A stretch of 40,427 nt of DNA, from NCBI GenBank assembly GCA_039181495.1, contig JBCDCP010000008.1, positions 1 to 40,427 on the forward strand. The letters run 5' to 3'. Shown piece after piece: positions 1 through 8,391 of the stretch. The notes beneath the pieces are model-generated. The model saw only the letters and a list, made by a program, of their open reading frames with translations. It was not told the origin of the DNA and did not search any database. Within the stretch, counting starts at the first letter, position 1, and the number at the start of each line of letters is the position of its first letter. The position numbers and the translations under genes were made by a program. The stretch comes from JBCDCP01 sp039181495 (GTDB lineage: Bacteria; Pseudomonadota; Alphaproteobacteria; Rhizobiales; Tepidamorphaceae).

Positions 1-306
1 AGCAATCGATTGAATGAAGTCATCTTCAACTCGAACTTGCTGGGCGAGCTCCGCTCTCTGGGGTTCATTCGAAACCTGGTCCAGGATCAAGAGATTGATA
101 TCGATGAATACCAGAATGGTCGGCTACACCGAATTGCGGCCGAAGACCGAATGCAGGAGCTGGGTGTCTCCAGCAAGATGAACGCGTCACCGGACTTCTT
201 GCAATTTCTGTTCAAACTCGGGCACGAGACGGCTGACCGCTGGCTGGCAACCGACGGCAAACTGATCGGCCAAAACAGCACGTGGCACCCTGGGTTGGCT
301 GCGTGA
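1..306 (+). CDS. Patatin-like phospholipase, C-terminal fragment
   Basis: The reading frame is open from the first base and stops with TGA at 304-306, so only the last 101 residues are seen. The tail carries the pattern typical of patatin-family phospholipase C-termini: NRLNEVIFNSNLL, a short helix with HRI, then ELGVSSKMNASPDFL and a final GHETADRWLA segment. In bacterial patatins this region follows the Ser-Asp catalytic dyad and packs against it; the GXSXG nucleophile would lie upstream, outside the window. A TTG at base 10 is in frame but lies within conserved sequence and is not a credible start. The family hydrolyses acyl esters of membrane lipids. It shares no obvious function with its neighbours and points towards a gene-free stretch. 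The family call rests on the C-terminal pattern only. Confidence 0.75.
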   Translation, partial: SNRLNEVIFNSNLLGELRSLGFIRNLVQDQEIDIDEYQNGRLHRIAAEDRMQELGVSSKMNASPDFLQFLFKLGHETADRWLATDGKLIGQNSTWHPGLAA

Positions 307-694
307 TGGGCGTTTGCGGTTGCTAAGGCAGTCCTGGGCCGAGTCAGTGCCACTTAGCAGGAGGCACAGGATATTTGTTGGCGAAGTGCTCGGCGCTTCA
401 AGCCCCAATGAGGGATCCAGATAGTCACTTTCCGCAGAATGACATGCATCGGCACGGCCATGGTCATTTCAGCATGGGGGCCGGGTTTATCCATCTCTAT
501 GATCGCAGTTTCGTTCGAGGAGTTTGCCGTCTTTGCAACCAAAGACGCCGTGCAGCAACATCCCTCATCGGGCCTGGCAGCAAAAATCTGCGAATTCGCC
601 TGCCCCTGATCTCACCTATCTAGAGCTCTCAGCCGGACTCTATGCTACGCCCACTGCAAGACCCACATTCACCGTTGCGCAAAGGGTAGCCCCG
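307..694. other. Gene-free stretch of about 390 bases
   Basis: The region separates the patatin-like gene from the convergent GlcG-like gene. Short frames exist on both strands (for example 375-623 plus and 354-542 minus), but neither translation resembles a known family, neither has a convincing ribosome-binding site, and both are rich in His, Arg or Cys as expected for chance frames in GC-rich DNA. No strong hairpin, repeat array or tRNA-like fold was seen. It may be decayed coding sequence. Confidence 0.5.
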
Positions 695-1114
695 CTAGCC
701 GGTGCTGGCCTCTAGTCCGGCCGCGTTAATGGCGGCCACCGCGCAGGCTTCGTCATTGTCAGACGTATCGCCGGTGATGCCCATCGCACCGATCATGGTG
801 CCGTCCTGCATAACCAGAACGCCACCTGGGACAGGCACCAGTGCCCCGCCCTGCAGCGCATTCATCGACTGAATGAAGTAAGGCTGCTGTTCCGCGCGTT
901 GGAACAGGGCGCGCGATCCAAGCCCCATGGCCACCGCCCCCTTTGCCTTGCCCTGGGCAATTTCGGGACGAAGGTTACTCGAACCGTCCTCACGAGCGAG
1001 CGCCACGAGATGTCCGCCCGCATCAATCACCGCAATGGTGAGCGGCTTCATGCCGTTCTCGTGCCGGTGAGCGAGCGCTCCGGCAATCAAGGTCTGTGCG
1101 AGGTCAAGATTCAT
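695..1114 (-). CDS. GlcG/HbpS-family haem-binding-like protein
   Basis: A 139-residue protein of the GlcG/HbpS (DUF336) family, a small single-domain fold of about 140 residues. Visible hallmarks are TIAVIDAGGHLVALARED near residues 26-43, the RPEIAQGKAKGAVAMGLGSR helix, and the glycine-rich VPVPGGVLV ... IGAMGITGD segment. GlcG is encoded in glycolate oxidase operons but its role is unsettled; HbpS relatives bind haem or sense redox stress. I chose the ATG at 1114 because the protein then begins as family members do (MNLDLAQTLI) and has AGGGA upstream; an in-frame ATG at 1135 would add seven residues. It lies 56 bases after the TRAP large-permease gene, probably as the last gene of that operon. 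Its company with a GlcD-like dehydrogenase and an FCD regulator recalls the glc operon. Confidence 0.8.
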   Translation of the reverse strand: MNLDLAQTLIAGALAHRHENGMKPLTIAVIDAGGHLVALAREDGSSNLRPEIAQGKAKGAVAMGLGSRALFQRAEQQPYFIQSMNALQGGALVPVPGGVLVMQDGTMIGAMGITGDTSDNDEACAVAAINAAGLEASTG

Positions 1115-1170
1115 CGTTGTGATCCCTATCGGCATTGCCCCAGGAGTGGTCGGCCAGCGTGGGTATGGTG

Positions 1171-2451
1171 TTACCGGTAGAAGTACTCGACCAGGAACAG
1201 CGGTATCGACGGGATGTATGTGCACATCAGCAGCACGGTCAGCAACACCGCGATGAAGTAGATGTTGATCTTGCTGACTTCCCAGATGTTGGCGCGCGCC
1301 ACCGCACAGGCCGTGATGAGCACGCTTGCCACTGGTGGCGTTTGCTGCCCGATGGCAAGATTTAGTGTCACCACGAGACCGAAATGGATCGGGTCAATGC
1401 CAGCGGCCTGTATCAGCGGAATGACGATCGGCACCACCAGGATGATGGCGGCAGCGGAGTGCAGGAAGAACCCGATCACCAGAAAGAAAAAGTTCAGGAT
1501 AAGCAGGATCAACCACTTGTTCTGAGTGATTGCGAGAATCCCCGCTGCCAGTTCCTGAGGCATCTGGGCACGGGTCAGAAATCCGCCCATGACGACCGAG
1601 GCGGCCACCAGCAGCATGACCACGGCCGTCTGCATCCCGCCATCAAGCATGGCCCGCCGCAGGTGTTTGAGATCAATCTGGCGGTACCAGGCACTCACCA
1701 GGATGGCGGCCAGAACCGCTAGACCTGCAGCCTCCGTTGCGGTGACGAAGCCACCGAAGATTCCACCGAGAATAATGACCGGCAACGAGAACGCAGGCAG
1801 CGCGTCCACGAAGGTCTCACCAAGCCGCTTGACATTGAACGCCTCTTCGCGCGGCAGGTCGTAGCGACGTGCGAACCAGTAAGCGACACCCATGAGACCG
1901 GCTGCGCCCAGAAGACCGGGAACAACGCCGGCAACGAAGAGCTGCTCGACGGAGGTATCTGCTGAGGTGGCATAGAGGATCATCGGGATCGATGGCGGGA
2001 TGATGATCGCCAGAGACGCCGATGAAGACGTGACGGCCGCCGAGAATGCGCCGGAATAACCGCGCTTCTTCATTTGGGGGATGAGTACCGAGCCCATGGC
2101 GGCAACATCAGCCACGGCAGAGCCGGAGATCTCGGCGAAGAACAGCGATACGCCGATATTGACGTGCGCCAGGCCGCCGCGAATGAACCCGATAACGGCG
2201 GTCACGAAATTGATCAGTTTGTCGGTGACGCCACCGGCATTCATGATCGCGCCGGCGAGCACGAACATCGGGATGGCGATCAGCGCAAACTTTGTCGAGC
2301 CACCATACATGTCGAGCGCGACATTCACCAGCGAACTTGGGCCCTCCATAACCAGGAGGCCAAGAATGGCGGACACGGCAAGCGCGACGGCGATCGGCAT
2401 GTTCAGGCAGATCATCGCCACCATGGCGAGGAAGATTCCGAGCATCAGCAT
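1171..2451 (-). CDS. dctM: TRAP transporter large permease (DctM/SiaM type)
   Basis: A 426-residue, very hydrophobic protein, the normal length for the large membrane subunit of tripartite ATP-independent periplasmic transporters. About 12 membrane segments can be traced. Family signatures include the N-terminal MLMLGIFLAMVAMICLNMPIAVAL, the ISGSAVADVAAMGSVLIPQM region around residues 108-127, and IPPSIPMILYA near 152-162, which lie in the ion and substrate translocation core. It uses a sodium or proton gradient to import the organic acid delivered by the periplasmic receptor. Its ATG overlaps the stop of the small permease as TGATG, so the two are translationally coupled. The substrate cannot be read from this subunit; context suggests a hydroxy or oxo acid. 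Confidence 0.93.
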   Translation of the reverse strand: MLMLGIFLAMVAMICLNMPIAVALAVSAILGLLVMEGPSSLVNVALDMYGGSTKFALIAIPMFVLAGAIMNAGGVTDKLINFVTAVIGFIRGGLAHVNIGVSLFFAEISGSAVADVAAMGSVLIPQMKKRGYSGAFSAAVTSSSASLAIIIPPSIPMILYATSADTSVEQLFVAGVVPGLLGAAGLMGVAYWFARRYDLPREEAFNVKRLGETFVDALPAFSLPVIILGGIFGGFVTATEAAGLAVLAAILVSAWYRQIDLKHLRRAMLDGGMQTAVVMLLVAASVVMGGFLTRAQMPQELAAGILAITQNKWLILLILNFFFLVIGFFLHSAAAIILVVPIVIPLIQAAGIDPIHFGLVVTLNLAIGQQTPPVASVLITACAVARANIWEVSKINIYFIAVLLTVLLMCTYIPSIPLFLVEYFYR

Positions 2452-2996
2452 CAGGCGTGCCCCGCTTTCTTCATCTCGGACTCAACCTCTTCTTCGATCT
2501 CGGCGTGCTCCAGCGACTTGCCCCGCGCCGTCCAGTACCAGTAGTCCGGCAGGCTCAACGCCTGGCAGATGAGGAACAGGACGGCTCCAATGGGAATGAC
2601 GCTTTGGGTGAACCAGACCGGCACCCACGTCAGCGAGACAAGTGTCATGTTGCCGAGGATCGACAGGACCACGAAGCCGGCCCATGCGAGCAGGACGAAG
2701 AACCCGGCGGTAATCAGTTCAGCGAGTGCCACCGCAGCCATGCGCCAGGGCATCGGGATGGACAGGAGCACCGAGTCGAAGCCGATATGGCGCCGCCGCG
2801 AGACGGCCAGCGCCGAACCGTAATAGGTGATCCAGGCAAGCAGGATGGCCGCAACTTCGTCATACCAGGACAGGCTGGCCCCACCCATGCGGAACATCAC
2901 CGCGACGATGACGATCACGGTCAGTACCACCATCAACAGGATGACGAACCATTCCAGCACCGTCTCGAGACGGGATTTGACCGCTTGCAGCAACAC
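2451..2996 (-). CDS. dctQ: TRAP transporter small permease (DctQ type)
   Basis: A 181-residue membrane protein with four hydrophobic segments (roughly residues 15-37, 48-65, 84-110 and 125-145), the standard layout of the TRAP small subunit, which helps couple the large permease to the binding protein. The motif SWYDEVAAILLAWITYYGSALAV near residues 43-65 is characteristic of DctQ proteins. The start is a GTG preceded by GGGGAGA about nine bases upstream; no ATG lies near. The acidic C-terminus ending EIEEEVESEMKKAGHA faces the cytoplasm. It overlaps dctM by one base and is separated from dctP by 113 bases holding a strong hairpin. Confidence 0.92.
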   Translation of the reverse strand: MLLQAVKSRLETVLEWFVILLMVVLTVIVIVAVMFRMGGASLSWYDEVAAILLAWITYYGSALAVSRRRHIGFDSVLLSIPMPWRMAAVALAELITAGFFVLLAWAGFVVLSILGNMTLVSLTWVPVWFTQSVIPIGAVLFLICQALSLPDYWYWTARGKSLEHAEIEEEVESEMKKAGHA

Positions 2997-3069
2997 CGGA
3001 AAAGTCTCCCCAGCCCCGCCTTGGCCGGTGGCTGGCGGGTTGTCGTTTGAACGTCGCGAGAAATGAGGC

Positions 3070-3095
3070 GGGACGCGCTGTCCTCAGCGCGTCCC
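3070..3095 (-). promoter_or_regulatory. Strong hairpin between dctP and dctQ
   Basis: An 11-bp perfect stem (GGGACGCGCTG / CAGCGCGTCCC) with a four-base AGGA loop in the minus-strand RNA. It starts 14 bases after the dctP stop and has no U-run, so it is more likely an mRNA-stabilising or partial-termination element than a full terminator. Such elements can raise the binding protein above the permeases. Confidence 0.7.
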
Positions 3096-3109
3096 TGGCA
3101 ATTGGGCGA

Positions 3110-4090
3110 TTACGAACCCGATGCAAGCGCCTGAACACGCTCGATCAGCTCAGAACCACCTTCAACCGAGTTGCCGAACTCTTCATAGATCGTCGCTGAA
3201 GCGGCAATGAAAGCGTCTTTATCAGCTTCGTTGACCTCGACACCGGCGGCCTTGATCACGTCGAGCAGCTCGGTTTCGAGCTTGGCTGCGTGCTCATAAA
3301 CGAAGGCCTGGGTTTCGCTACCACAGGCCTCAAGGTCAGCCCGTACGTCTTCAGGCAACTGCTGCCACTGGTTCTCAGCCACCAGAACGTAGCCCGGCGT
3401 ATACACATGACCGGTGATCGACAGGTACTTCTGCACTTCCTGGAACTTGGCAGAAGCAATCTGCGCGTAGGGGTTCTCCTGGCCGTCGATCACTTTGGTC
3501 TGGATCGCGGTGAACACTTCCGAGAACGCCATAGGCGTGGGGTTCGCGCCATAGGTCTGGAACATCTTGACGCGCCACTCGCCATTAGGCGTGCGCAGCT
3601 TCACACCGGCGAGATCTTCGGGCGTGTTGATCGGGCGGATGTTGTTGGTGATGTGCCGGAAGCCGTTCTCGAAGTAACCGACGATCCGGTAGCCTTCACG
3701 CAGAGCAGCCTGCTGGAACACGTCGCCCAGTTCGGCCTGGACACGCTTCATGTGCTCGCGGTCCTTGATGATGTAGGGCATCTCGAAGACACCGAACTCC
3801 GGCGCAACCGATGACATCACCGATGACGGCAGTGAGAACGTCACCTGGCCAAGTTTGAGCTTCTGCAGAAGCTCACGGTCCTTGCCAAGCTGGCTGGCAC
3901 CGAAAGTCTGCACCTCGGCACGCTCTCCCAAGCGGTCATTTGCGCAGGACGCGAAAGCATCAGCAGACGCTTCAAACAGCGAACCGGGGTTTCCGACATG
4001 GCCGAAGCGCAATGTCAGATCCGCAGCGTGTGCTGCAAGCGGCAAGCTAAGTGCAACGGCCGCCCCGATGACGGTAGCTTTGATATTCAT
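3110..4090 (-). CDS. dctP: TRAP transporter substrate-binding protein (DctP family)
   Basis: A 326-residue periplasmic receptor with a Sec signal peptide (MNIKATVIGAAVALSLPLAAHA, cleavage near residue 22). Mature sequence opens LTLRFGHVGNPGS, typical of DctP proteins. The family's ligand-clamp region is visible as NNIRPINTPEDLAGVKLRTP followed by FSEVFTAIQTKVIDGQENPYAQI, where the Arg in KLRTP normally salt-bridges the carboxylate of the ligand. This supports an organic acid as substrate. Translation starts at ATG 4090 after GGGAGGAAAATAGG. It follows the aminotransferase gene by 39 bases and precedes dctQ and dctM, so uptake and metabolism are probably transcribed together. Exact ligand unknown. 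Confidence 0.93.
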   Translation of the reverse strand: MNIKATVIGAAVALSLPLAAHAADLTLRFGHVGNPGSLFEASADAFASCANDRLGERAEVQTFGASQLGKDRELLQKLKLGQVTFSLPSSVMSSVAPEFGVFEMPYIIKDREHMKRVQAELGDVFQQAALREGYRIVGYFENGFRHITNNIRPINTPEDLAGVKLRTPNGEWRVKMFQTYGANPTPMAFSEVFTAIQTKVIDGQENPYAQIASAKFQEVQKYLSITGHVYTPGYVLVAENQWQQLPEDVRADLEACGSETQAFVYEHAAKLETELLDVIKAAGVEVNEADKDAFIAASATIYEEFGNSVEGGSELIERVQALASGS

Positions 4091-4110
4091 CCTATTTTCC
4101 TCCCACAGGA

Positions 4111-4125
4111 GCCCCCTTTTGGGGC
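4111..4125 (-). promoter_or_regulatory. Short GC hairpin in the aminotransferase-dctP gap
   Basis: GCCCC-AAAAG-GGGGC, a 5-bp stem with five-base loop in minus-strand RNA, sitting just after the aminotransferase stop and upstream of the dctP ribosome-binding site. It is small and may be an mRNA-processing or spacing element; it could also be chance. Confidence 0.35.
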
Positions 4126-4129
4126 GTTG

Positions 4130-5314
4130 TTAAGCGGCGACCCGCTCTTGCTCAGTCTCGATAAGATGGGTCATTGCCGCCTGTGCACCGCCCGACTGAT
4201 GCGGCACATTCGACTTGGCGAGGCCCATTTCGACGCCGGACAGCGTCGCCATGAGCATCAAATCGTTGAAATCGCCGAGATGTCCGATCCGGAACACCTT
4301 GTCGGCCACCTTGGACAGCCCGTTTCCAAGCGAGATGTCATAATTCTGCAGCGTTGTGGCGCGAAACGCATCAGCGGAGTGTCCCTCGGGCATCATAACC
4401 GCTGTCAGCACGCCACTCTCCTGCCCCTGCCGCGCGCACAACACCTCAAGCCCCCAGGTGCGAACAGCGGCGCGCGCAGCTGCACCGTGACGCGCATGAC
4501 GGGCAAACACGTTATCGAGCCCCTCTTCATGCAGCATGTCGATGGCTTCGTTGAGGCCATAGAGGAGGTTTGTGCCCGGCGTGTAGGGGAAATAGCCGGT
4601 CTGGTTGGGGCCGAGCATGTCATGCCAATCCCAATAGGACCGCGGCGTCGATGTCGACTTTGCATGCTCGAGCGCCTTGTGGCTGACAGCGTTGAAGCCA
4701 AGCCCTGGCGGCAACATCAGCCCCTTCTGAGAACCCGATACACAAACATCGACGCCCCATTCGTCGAACCGGAAATCCAGCGACGCAAGTCCGGAAATTG
4801 AGTCCACCATCAACAGCGCCGGGTGTCCGGCAGCGTCAATTGCCCGCCGCACCTCGGCAATGGGCGACACCGAACCGGTCGATGTTTCATTGTGAACAAC
4901 GCAGACGGCCTTAATCTCATGTGCCGTGTCTTCGCGCAGCCTTTGTTCGATCCGGTCAGGCTCGGCGCCGCCCCGCCAGTCGCCCTCGAGCATCTCCGGC
5001 TCAAAGCCGACCTTGCGCGCCATCTTGTTCCACAGCGCAGCGAAATGCCCGGTCTCGAACATCAGAACCTTGTTGCCGGGAGATAGCACATTAACCAGCG
5101 CTGCTTCCCACGCGCCGGTGCCGGACGACGGGAAGATGAAAACGTTCTGTTCAGTCTTGAAGATCGACTTCATACCGGCGAGCGCTTTGCCGCCGACGGC
5201 TGCAAAATCCGGCCCGCGATGGTCGATCGTCTGCATGCTGATGGCGCGCAGGATTCGATCCGGAACAGCACTCGGACCGGGAATCTGCAGGAAATGGCGT
5301 CCCGCGTTACGCAT
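4130..5314 (-). CDS. Class V aminotransferase, serine/alanine-glyoxylate type
   Basis: A 394-residue PLP enzyme of the class V aminotransferase family, close in layout to serine-glyoxylate and alanine-glyoxylate aminotransferases. The N-terminus reads LQIPGPSAVPDRI then TIDHRGPDF; FPSSGTGAWEAAL near residues 61-73 binds the cofactor phosphate; VHNETSTG lies near 140-147; VDSISGLASL near 170-179 holds the cofactor-binding Asp; and SGSQKGLMLPPG carries the Schiff-base Lys197. It moves an amino group onto an oxo acid such as glyoxylate, or the reverse. ATG 5314 has GGGGAGGA ten bases upstream. It is the first gene of the minus-strand operon with the TRAP genes and is divergent from the FAD/Fe-S dehydrogenase, so the pair may interconvert hydroxy acid, oxo acid and amino acid. 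BhcA-type aspartate-glyoxylate or cysteate/sulfopyruvate activity are alternatives not separable by eye. Confidence 0.85.
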   Translation of the reverse strand: MRNAGRHFLQIPGPSAVPDRILRAISMQTIDHRGPDFAAVGGKALAGMKSIFKTEQNVFIFPSSGTGAWEAALVNVLSPGNKVLMFETGHFAALWNKMARKVGFEPEMLEGDWRGGAEPDRIEQRLREDTAHEIKAVCVVHNETSTGSVSPIAEVRRAIDAAGHPALLMVDSISGLASLDFRFDEWGVDVCVSGSQKGLMLPPGLGFNAVSHKALEHAKSTSTPRSYWDWHDMLGPNQTGYFPYTPGTNLLYGLNEAIDMLHEEGLDNVFARHARHGAAARAAVRTWGLEVLCARQGQESGVLTAVMMPEGHSADAFRATTLQNYDISLGNGLSKVADKVFRIGHLGDFNDLMLMATLSGVEMGLAKSNVPHQSGGAQAAMTHLIETEQERVAA

Positions 5315-5377
5315 GCTGGCAGTCCTCCCCGCGCACCATTCTTGGGTGCGTCAATTAGGCGTTGCCAGAACGTAATT

Positions 5378-5394
5378 CTGAATTCATAATTCAG
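5378..5394. promoter_or_regulatory. Candidate operator dyad in the divergent promoter
   Basis: CTGAATT-CAT-AATTCAG, a perfect 7-bp inverted repeat with a 3-bp spacer, lies in the AT-rich 149-base gap between the divergent aminotransferase and FAD/Fe-S dehydrogenase genes. The size and placement suit a dimeric repressor; the GntR/FCD protein encoded at 8392-9063 is the obvious candidate. No second copy was found nearby. Confidence 0.5.
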
Positions 5395-5463
5395 TCAACA
5401 TGTTTTTTCCCTCCTAATTCAACGCCGCTTTTAGCGCATTGGGAGGCGGTGCAGGATGACGGG

Positions 5464-8382
5464 ATGCGACTGATCGACAAGACCGGGCCAGCCGGCGGGC
5501 GGTCCAACCCTTTGGCCCGTGACCTGTCCAATGCGTTGCGGGGAGAAGTCTACTCGGACGCAGCCTCACGCGGGCGCTACGCTACCGATGCATCGATCTA
5601 CCAGATGATGCCCGAGGCCGTGGCCGTGCCTCGTACGATCGATGATGTCGAAGCAGCTCTCGCGATTGCGCGTGAACACAGAACTCCGGTGTTGCCGCGC
5701 GGCGGGGGGACGTCACAATGCGGCCAGACGGTCAACCACGCCGTCGTTCTGGACAACACCAAACACCTTAACGCGATCATCGAGATCGATGCAGAGGCGA
5801 TGCGCTGCAAAGTGCAGCCGGGCGTGGTCCTTGACACGCTCAACGCGGCGCTCAAGCCGCATGGCCTCTGGTTCCCAGTCGATCCATCGACCGCCTCGCG
5901 TTGCACCATCGGCGGCATGGCGGCGAACAACTCATCCGGCGCACGCTCGCTACGCTACGGCATCATGCGCGACAATGTCATTTCTATCGATGCCATCATG
6001 GCCGATGGAACCAAGGCACATTTCAATGGCAGCGAACCTGATGCGGCTCCGGCAAGCTACTCCGCACTCGTTGCCGATATGCGGACACTCGGCCGCCGGG
6101 AAGCAGAGGAAATCAATGCCCGGTTTCCTAAGCTGCTACGACGTGTTGGCGGCTACAACATCGATGCCCTGACCGGCAATGACATCAACATGGCGCATCT
6201 CTTGGTCGGCTCGGAAGGGACACTGGCCTACTTCACAGAGCTTGAGTTGAAATTGGCGCCAATACCCGGCGAAAAGGTCATCGGCGTTTGCCACTTTCCA
6301 ACCTTCTACGCCGCGATGGACGCTGCTCAGCATCTCGTCACCCTCGATCCGCAGACGGTGGAACTGGTAGACGACACCATGATCGCGCTTGGGCGCGACA
6401 TTCCGATGTTCCGCGAGACCATCGAGTCCTTCGTCGAGGGGGACCCTGCCGCGCTTCTGCTGGTCGAATTCACTGAGGGCTCAGATGCTGCAAACCATCA
6501 GAAACTGAAGGATCTCGACGCCATGATGGGCGATCTGGGGTTCTCGTTCGGCGGTTCGGCGAAGTCCTGGGGTGGCGTCGTTCCGGTCACCGATACGAGC
6601 CTGCAAGGTGCCATTGCGGAGTACCGCAAGTCCGGTCTCAACGTGATGATGTCGATGAAGGAAGCCGGCAAGCCGATCTCATTTGTCGAGGATTGCTCGG
6701 TTGCCCTGCCCGATCTCGCGGAATTCACAGCCGGATTGACCGACATCTTCCACAAGCACGGCACCAAGGGCACCTGGTATGCCCACGCCTCGGTCGGCTG
6801 TCTGCACGTGCGTCCGGTGCTCAACATGCGGCTCGACAACGACGTCGCAACAATGCGCGGCATCGCCGAGCAGTGCTTCGATCTTGTCGCCCATTACAAG
6901 GGGTCCCACTCCGGCGAGCATGGCGACGGCATCGTCCGCTCCGAATTCCACGAACGTATGTTCGGCGCCCGCATGGTGGGTGCATTCGAGGAGGTAAAGG
7001 CGCGCTTCGATCCCCACGGGCTGTTCAACCCCGGCAAGATCGTTAAGCCGCCGAAGATGGATGACCGCCGTCTGTTCCGGTACAGCCCTGACTACGCGGT
7101 GCCCGAATTCAAGACCACGCTTGACTGGTCGGCTTGGCCCGGTTCCGCAGGCGGTTTCCAGGGCGCAGTCGAGATGTGCAACAACAATGGTGCCTGCCGC
7201 AAATTGAAGGGCGGCGTCATGTGCCCGTCCTACCGCGTTACCCGCAACGAACGCGATGCGACACGCGGTCGGGCCAATACCCTGCGCCTCGCCATTTCCG
7301 GTCAGATCGGCCCCGACGCGCTGACCTCTGACGCCATGGCCGACACCATGAAGCTCTGCGTGTCCTGCAAGGGGTGCCGCCGGGAATGCCCCACGGGCGT
7401 GGACATGGCACGGATGAAGGTCGAGGTTCTCGCGGCGCGGCAGCAGAAATATGGGCTCAGCCTGTCCGATCGTCTGGTTGGGTATCTGCCCCGATATGCC
7501 CCTTATGCCGCATGGATGCCGTGGGCGATGAACGCACGCAACTGGCTTCCAGGTGTCAAGGCTATGACGGAGGGTTTGACCGGCTTCAGCCGCAAGCGCG
7601 ATCTGCCGGTCTGGTCCGCGCGTCCGTTCCGCAATAACGAGGCTTCGGACGAAAACCCTGACGTGCTGCTCTTTGCCGACGTTTTCAATCGCTACTTTGA
7701 GCCCGAGAACTTGCGCGCTGCGGTCCGTGTCTTGCGCGCGGGCGGCGTTAAGGTCGCCACAGCCACCGATCCGAACAGCCGACGCGACCTGGATTGCGGG
7801 CGCACACTTCTCTCGATCGGACTGGTGGAAGACGCGCGTGCTGAGGCAAAACGTCTGATCGCCGCTACCCGGCCCTTCGTCGAACGCGGCATCCCGGTCA
7901 TTGGCCTGGAACCGTCCTCGCTGCTCACACTGCGCGATGAGTTTCCCGCGCTCTGCCCTGGACCGGCGGCCACCGCATTGGCCGAACAGGCCATGTTGCT
8001 GGAGGAATACCTGGTCCGGCGTGGCATTTCGCTCCCGTTCAAGCCCATGGTAAAACCCATCTACGTTCATGGTCACTGCCATCAGAAGGCGCACGATGCG
8101 GTTTCGCCGGTGCTTGAGGTCCTTGGGATGATTCCCGACGCAGATGTCTCGCTGATCGAGACGAGCTGCTGCGGCATGGCGGGGTCGTTCGGCTACGCAG
8201 CTGACACGGTGGAAGTGTCGTTGAAGATGGCCGAATTGAACCTCCTGCCTGCAATCCGGGAAGCACCGGATGACGCCATCATTGTCGCCGACGGCACCTC
8301 CTGCCGGCATCAGATCCGCGATGGTGTAAATCGGGAGCCGCTGCATGTGGCGCGGCTTCTAGAGGATGTGCTGGACGCATAG
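5464..8382 (+). CDS. FAD-linked and Fe-S-binding 2-hydroxy-acid dehydrogenase (GlcD/YdiJ type)
   Basis: A 972-residue fusion. Residues about 1-540 form a PCMH-type FAD domain of the GlcD/D-lactate dehydrogenase family: LPRGGGTSQCGQ near 77-88, PGVVLDTLNAALKPHGLWFPVDP, GGMAANNSSG and HSGEHGDGI near 480-488. Residues about 570-650 carry cysteines for Fe-S clusters, including CVSCKGCRRECP. The C-terminal third has the two half-sites of a GlcF/GlpC-type region, HGHCHQKAH near 870 and ETSCCGMAGSFG near 900. The size and order match E. coli YdiJ, a D-2-hydroxyglutarate dehydrogenase. It should oxidise a 2-hydroxy acid to a 2-oxo acid and pass electrons to the respiratory chain. I chose ATG 5464 (AGGATGACGGG upstream); GTG 5449 is an in-frame alternative, and the longest frame back to 5362 has no family-like sequence. 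Substrate unknown. Confidence 0.88.
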   Translation: MRLIDKTGPAGGRSNPLARDLSNALRGEVYSDAASRGRYATDASIYQMMPEAVAVPRTIDDVEAALAIAREHRTPVLPRGGGTSQCGQTVNHAVVLDNTKHLNAIIEIDAEAMRCKVQPGVVLDTLNAALKPHGLWFPVDPSTASRCTIGGMAANNSSGARSLRYGIMRDNVISIDAIMADGTKAHFNGSEPDAAPASYSALVADMRTLGRREAEEINARFPKLLRRVGGYNIDALTGNDINMAHLLVGSEGTLAYFTELELKLAPIPGEKVIGVCHFPTFYAAMDAAQHLVTLDPQTVELVDDTMIALGRDIPMFRETIESFVEGDPAALLLVEFTEGSDAANHQKLKDLDAMMGDLGFSFGGSAKSWGGVVPVTDTSLQGAIAEYRKSGLNVMMSMKEAGKPISFVEDCSVALPDLAEFTAGLTDIFHKHGTKGTWYAHASVGCLHVRPVLNMRLDNDVATMRGIAEQCFDLVAHYKGSHSGEHGDGIVRSEFHERMFGARMVGAFEEVKARFDPHGLFNPGKIVKPPKMDDRRLFRYSPDYAVPEFKTTLDWSAWPGSAGGFQGAVEMCNNNGACRKLKGGVMCPSYRVTRNERDATRGRANTLRLAISGQIGPDALTSDAMADTMKLCVSCKGCRRECPTGVDMARMKVEVLAARQQKYGLSLSDRLVGYLPRYAPYAAWMPWAMNARNWLPGVKAMTEGLTGFSRKRDLPVWSARPFRNNEASDENPDVLLFADVFNRYFEPENLRAAVRVLRAGGVKVATATDPNSRRDLDCGRTLLSIGLVEDARAEAKRLIAATRPFVERGIPVIGLEPSSLLTLRDEFPALCPGPAATALAEQAMLLEEYLVRRGISLPFKPMVKPIYVHGHCHQKAHDAVSPVLEVLGMIPDADVSLIETSCCGMAGSFGYAADTVEVSLKMAELNLLPAIREAPDDAIIVADGTSCRHQIRDGVNREPLHVARLLEDVLDA

Positions 8383-8391
8383 AGGACGGTC

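Noticed and set aside
375..623. An 82-codon plus-strand open frame in the gene-free stretch
   Set aside because: His/Arg-rich translation, no ribosome-binding site and no family likeness.
5362..5463. Longer N-terminus of the FAD/Fe-S dehydrogenase from TTG-type start 5362
   Set aside because: The extra 34 residues run through the operator-bearing promoter gap and resemble no family sequence.
6679..8346. A 555-codon open frame on the minus strand
   Set aside because: It is antisense to the FAD/Fe-S dehydrogenase, has no family resemblance and is an artefact of GC-rich third positions.
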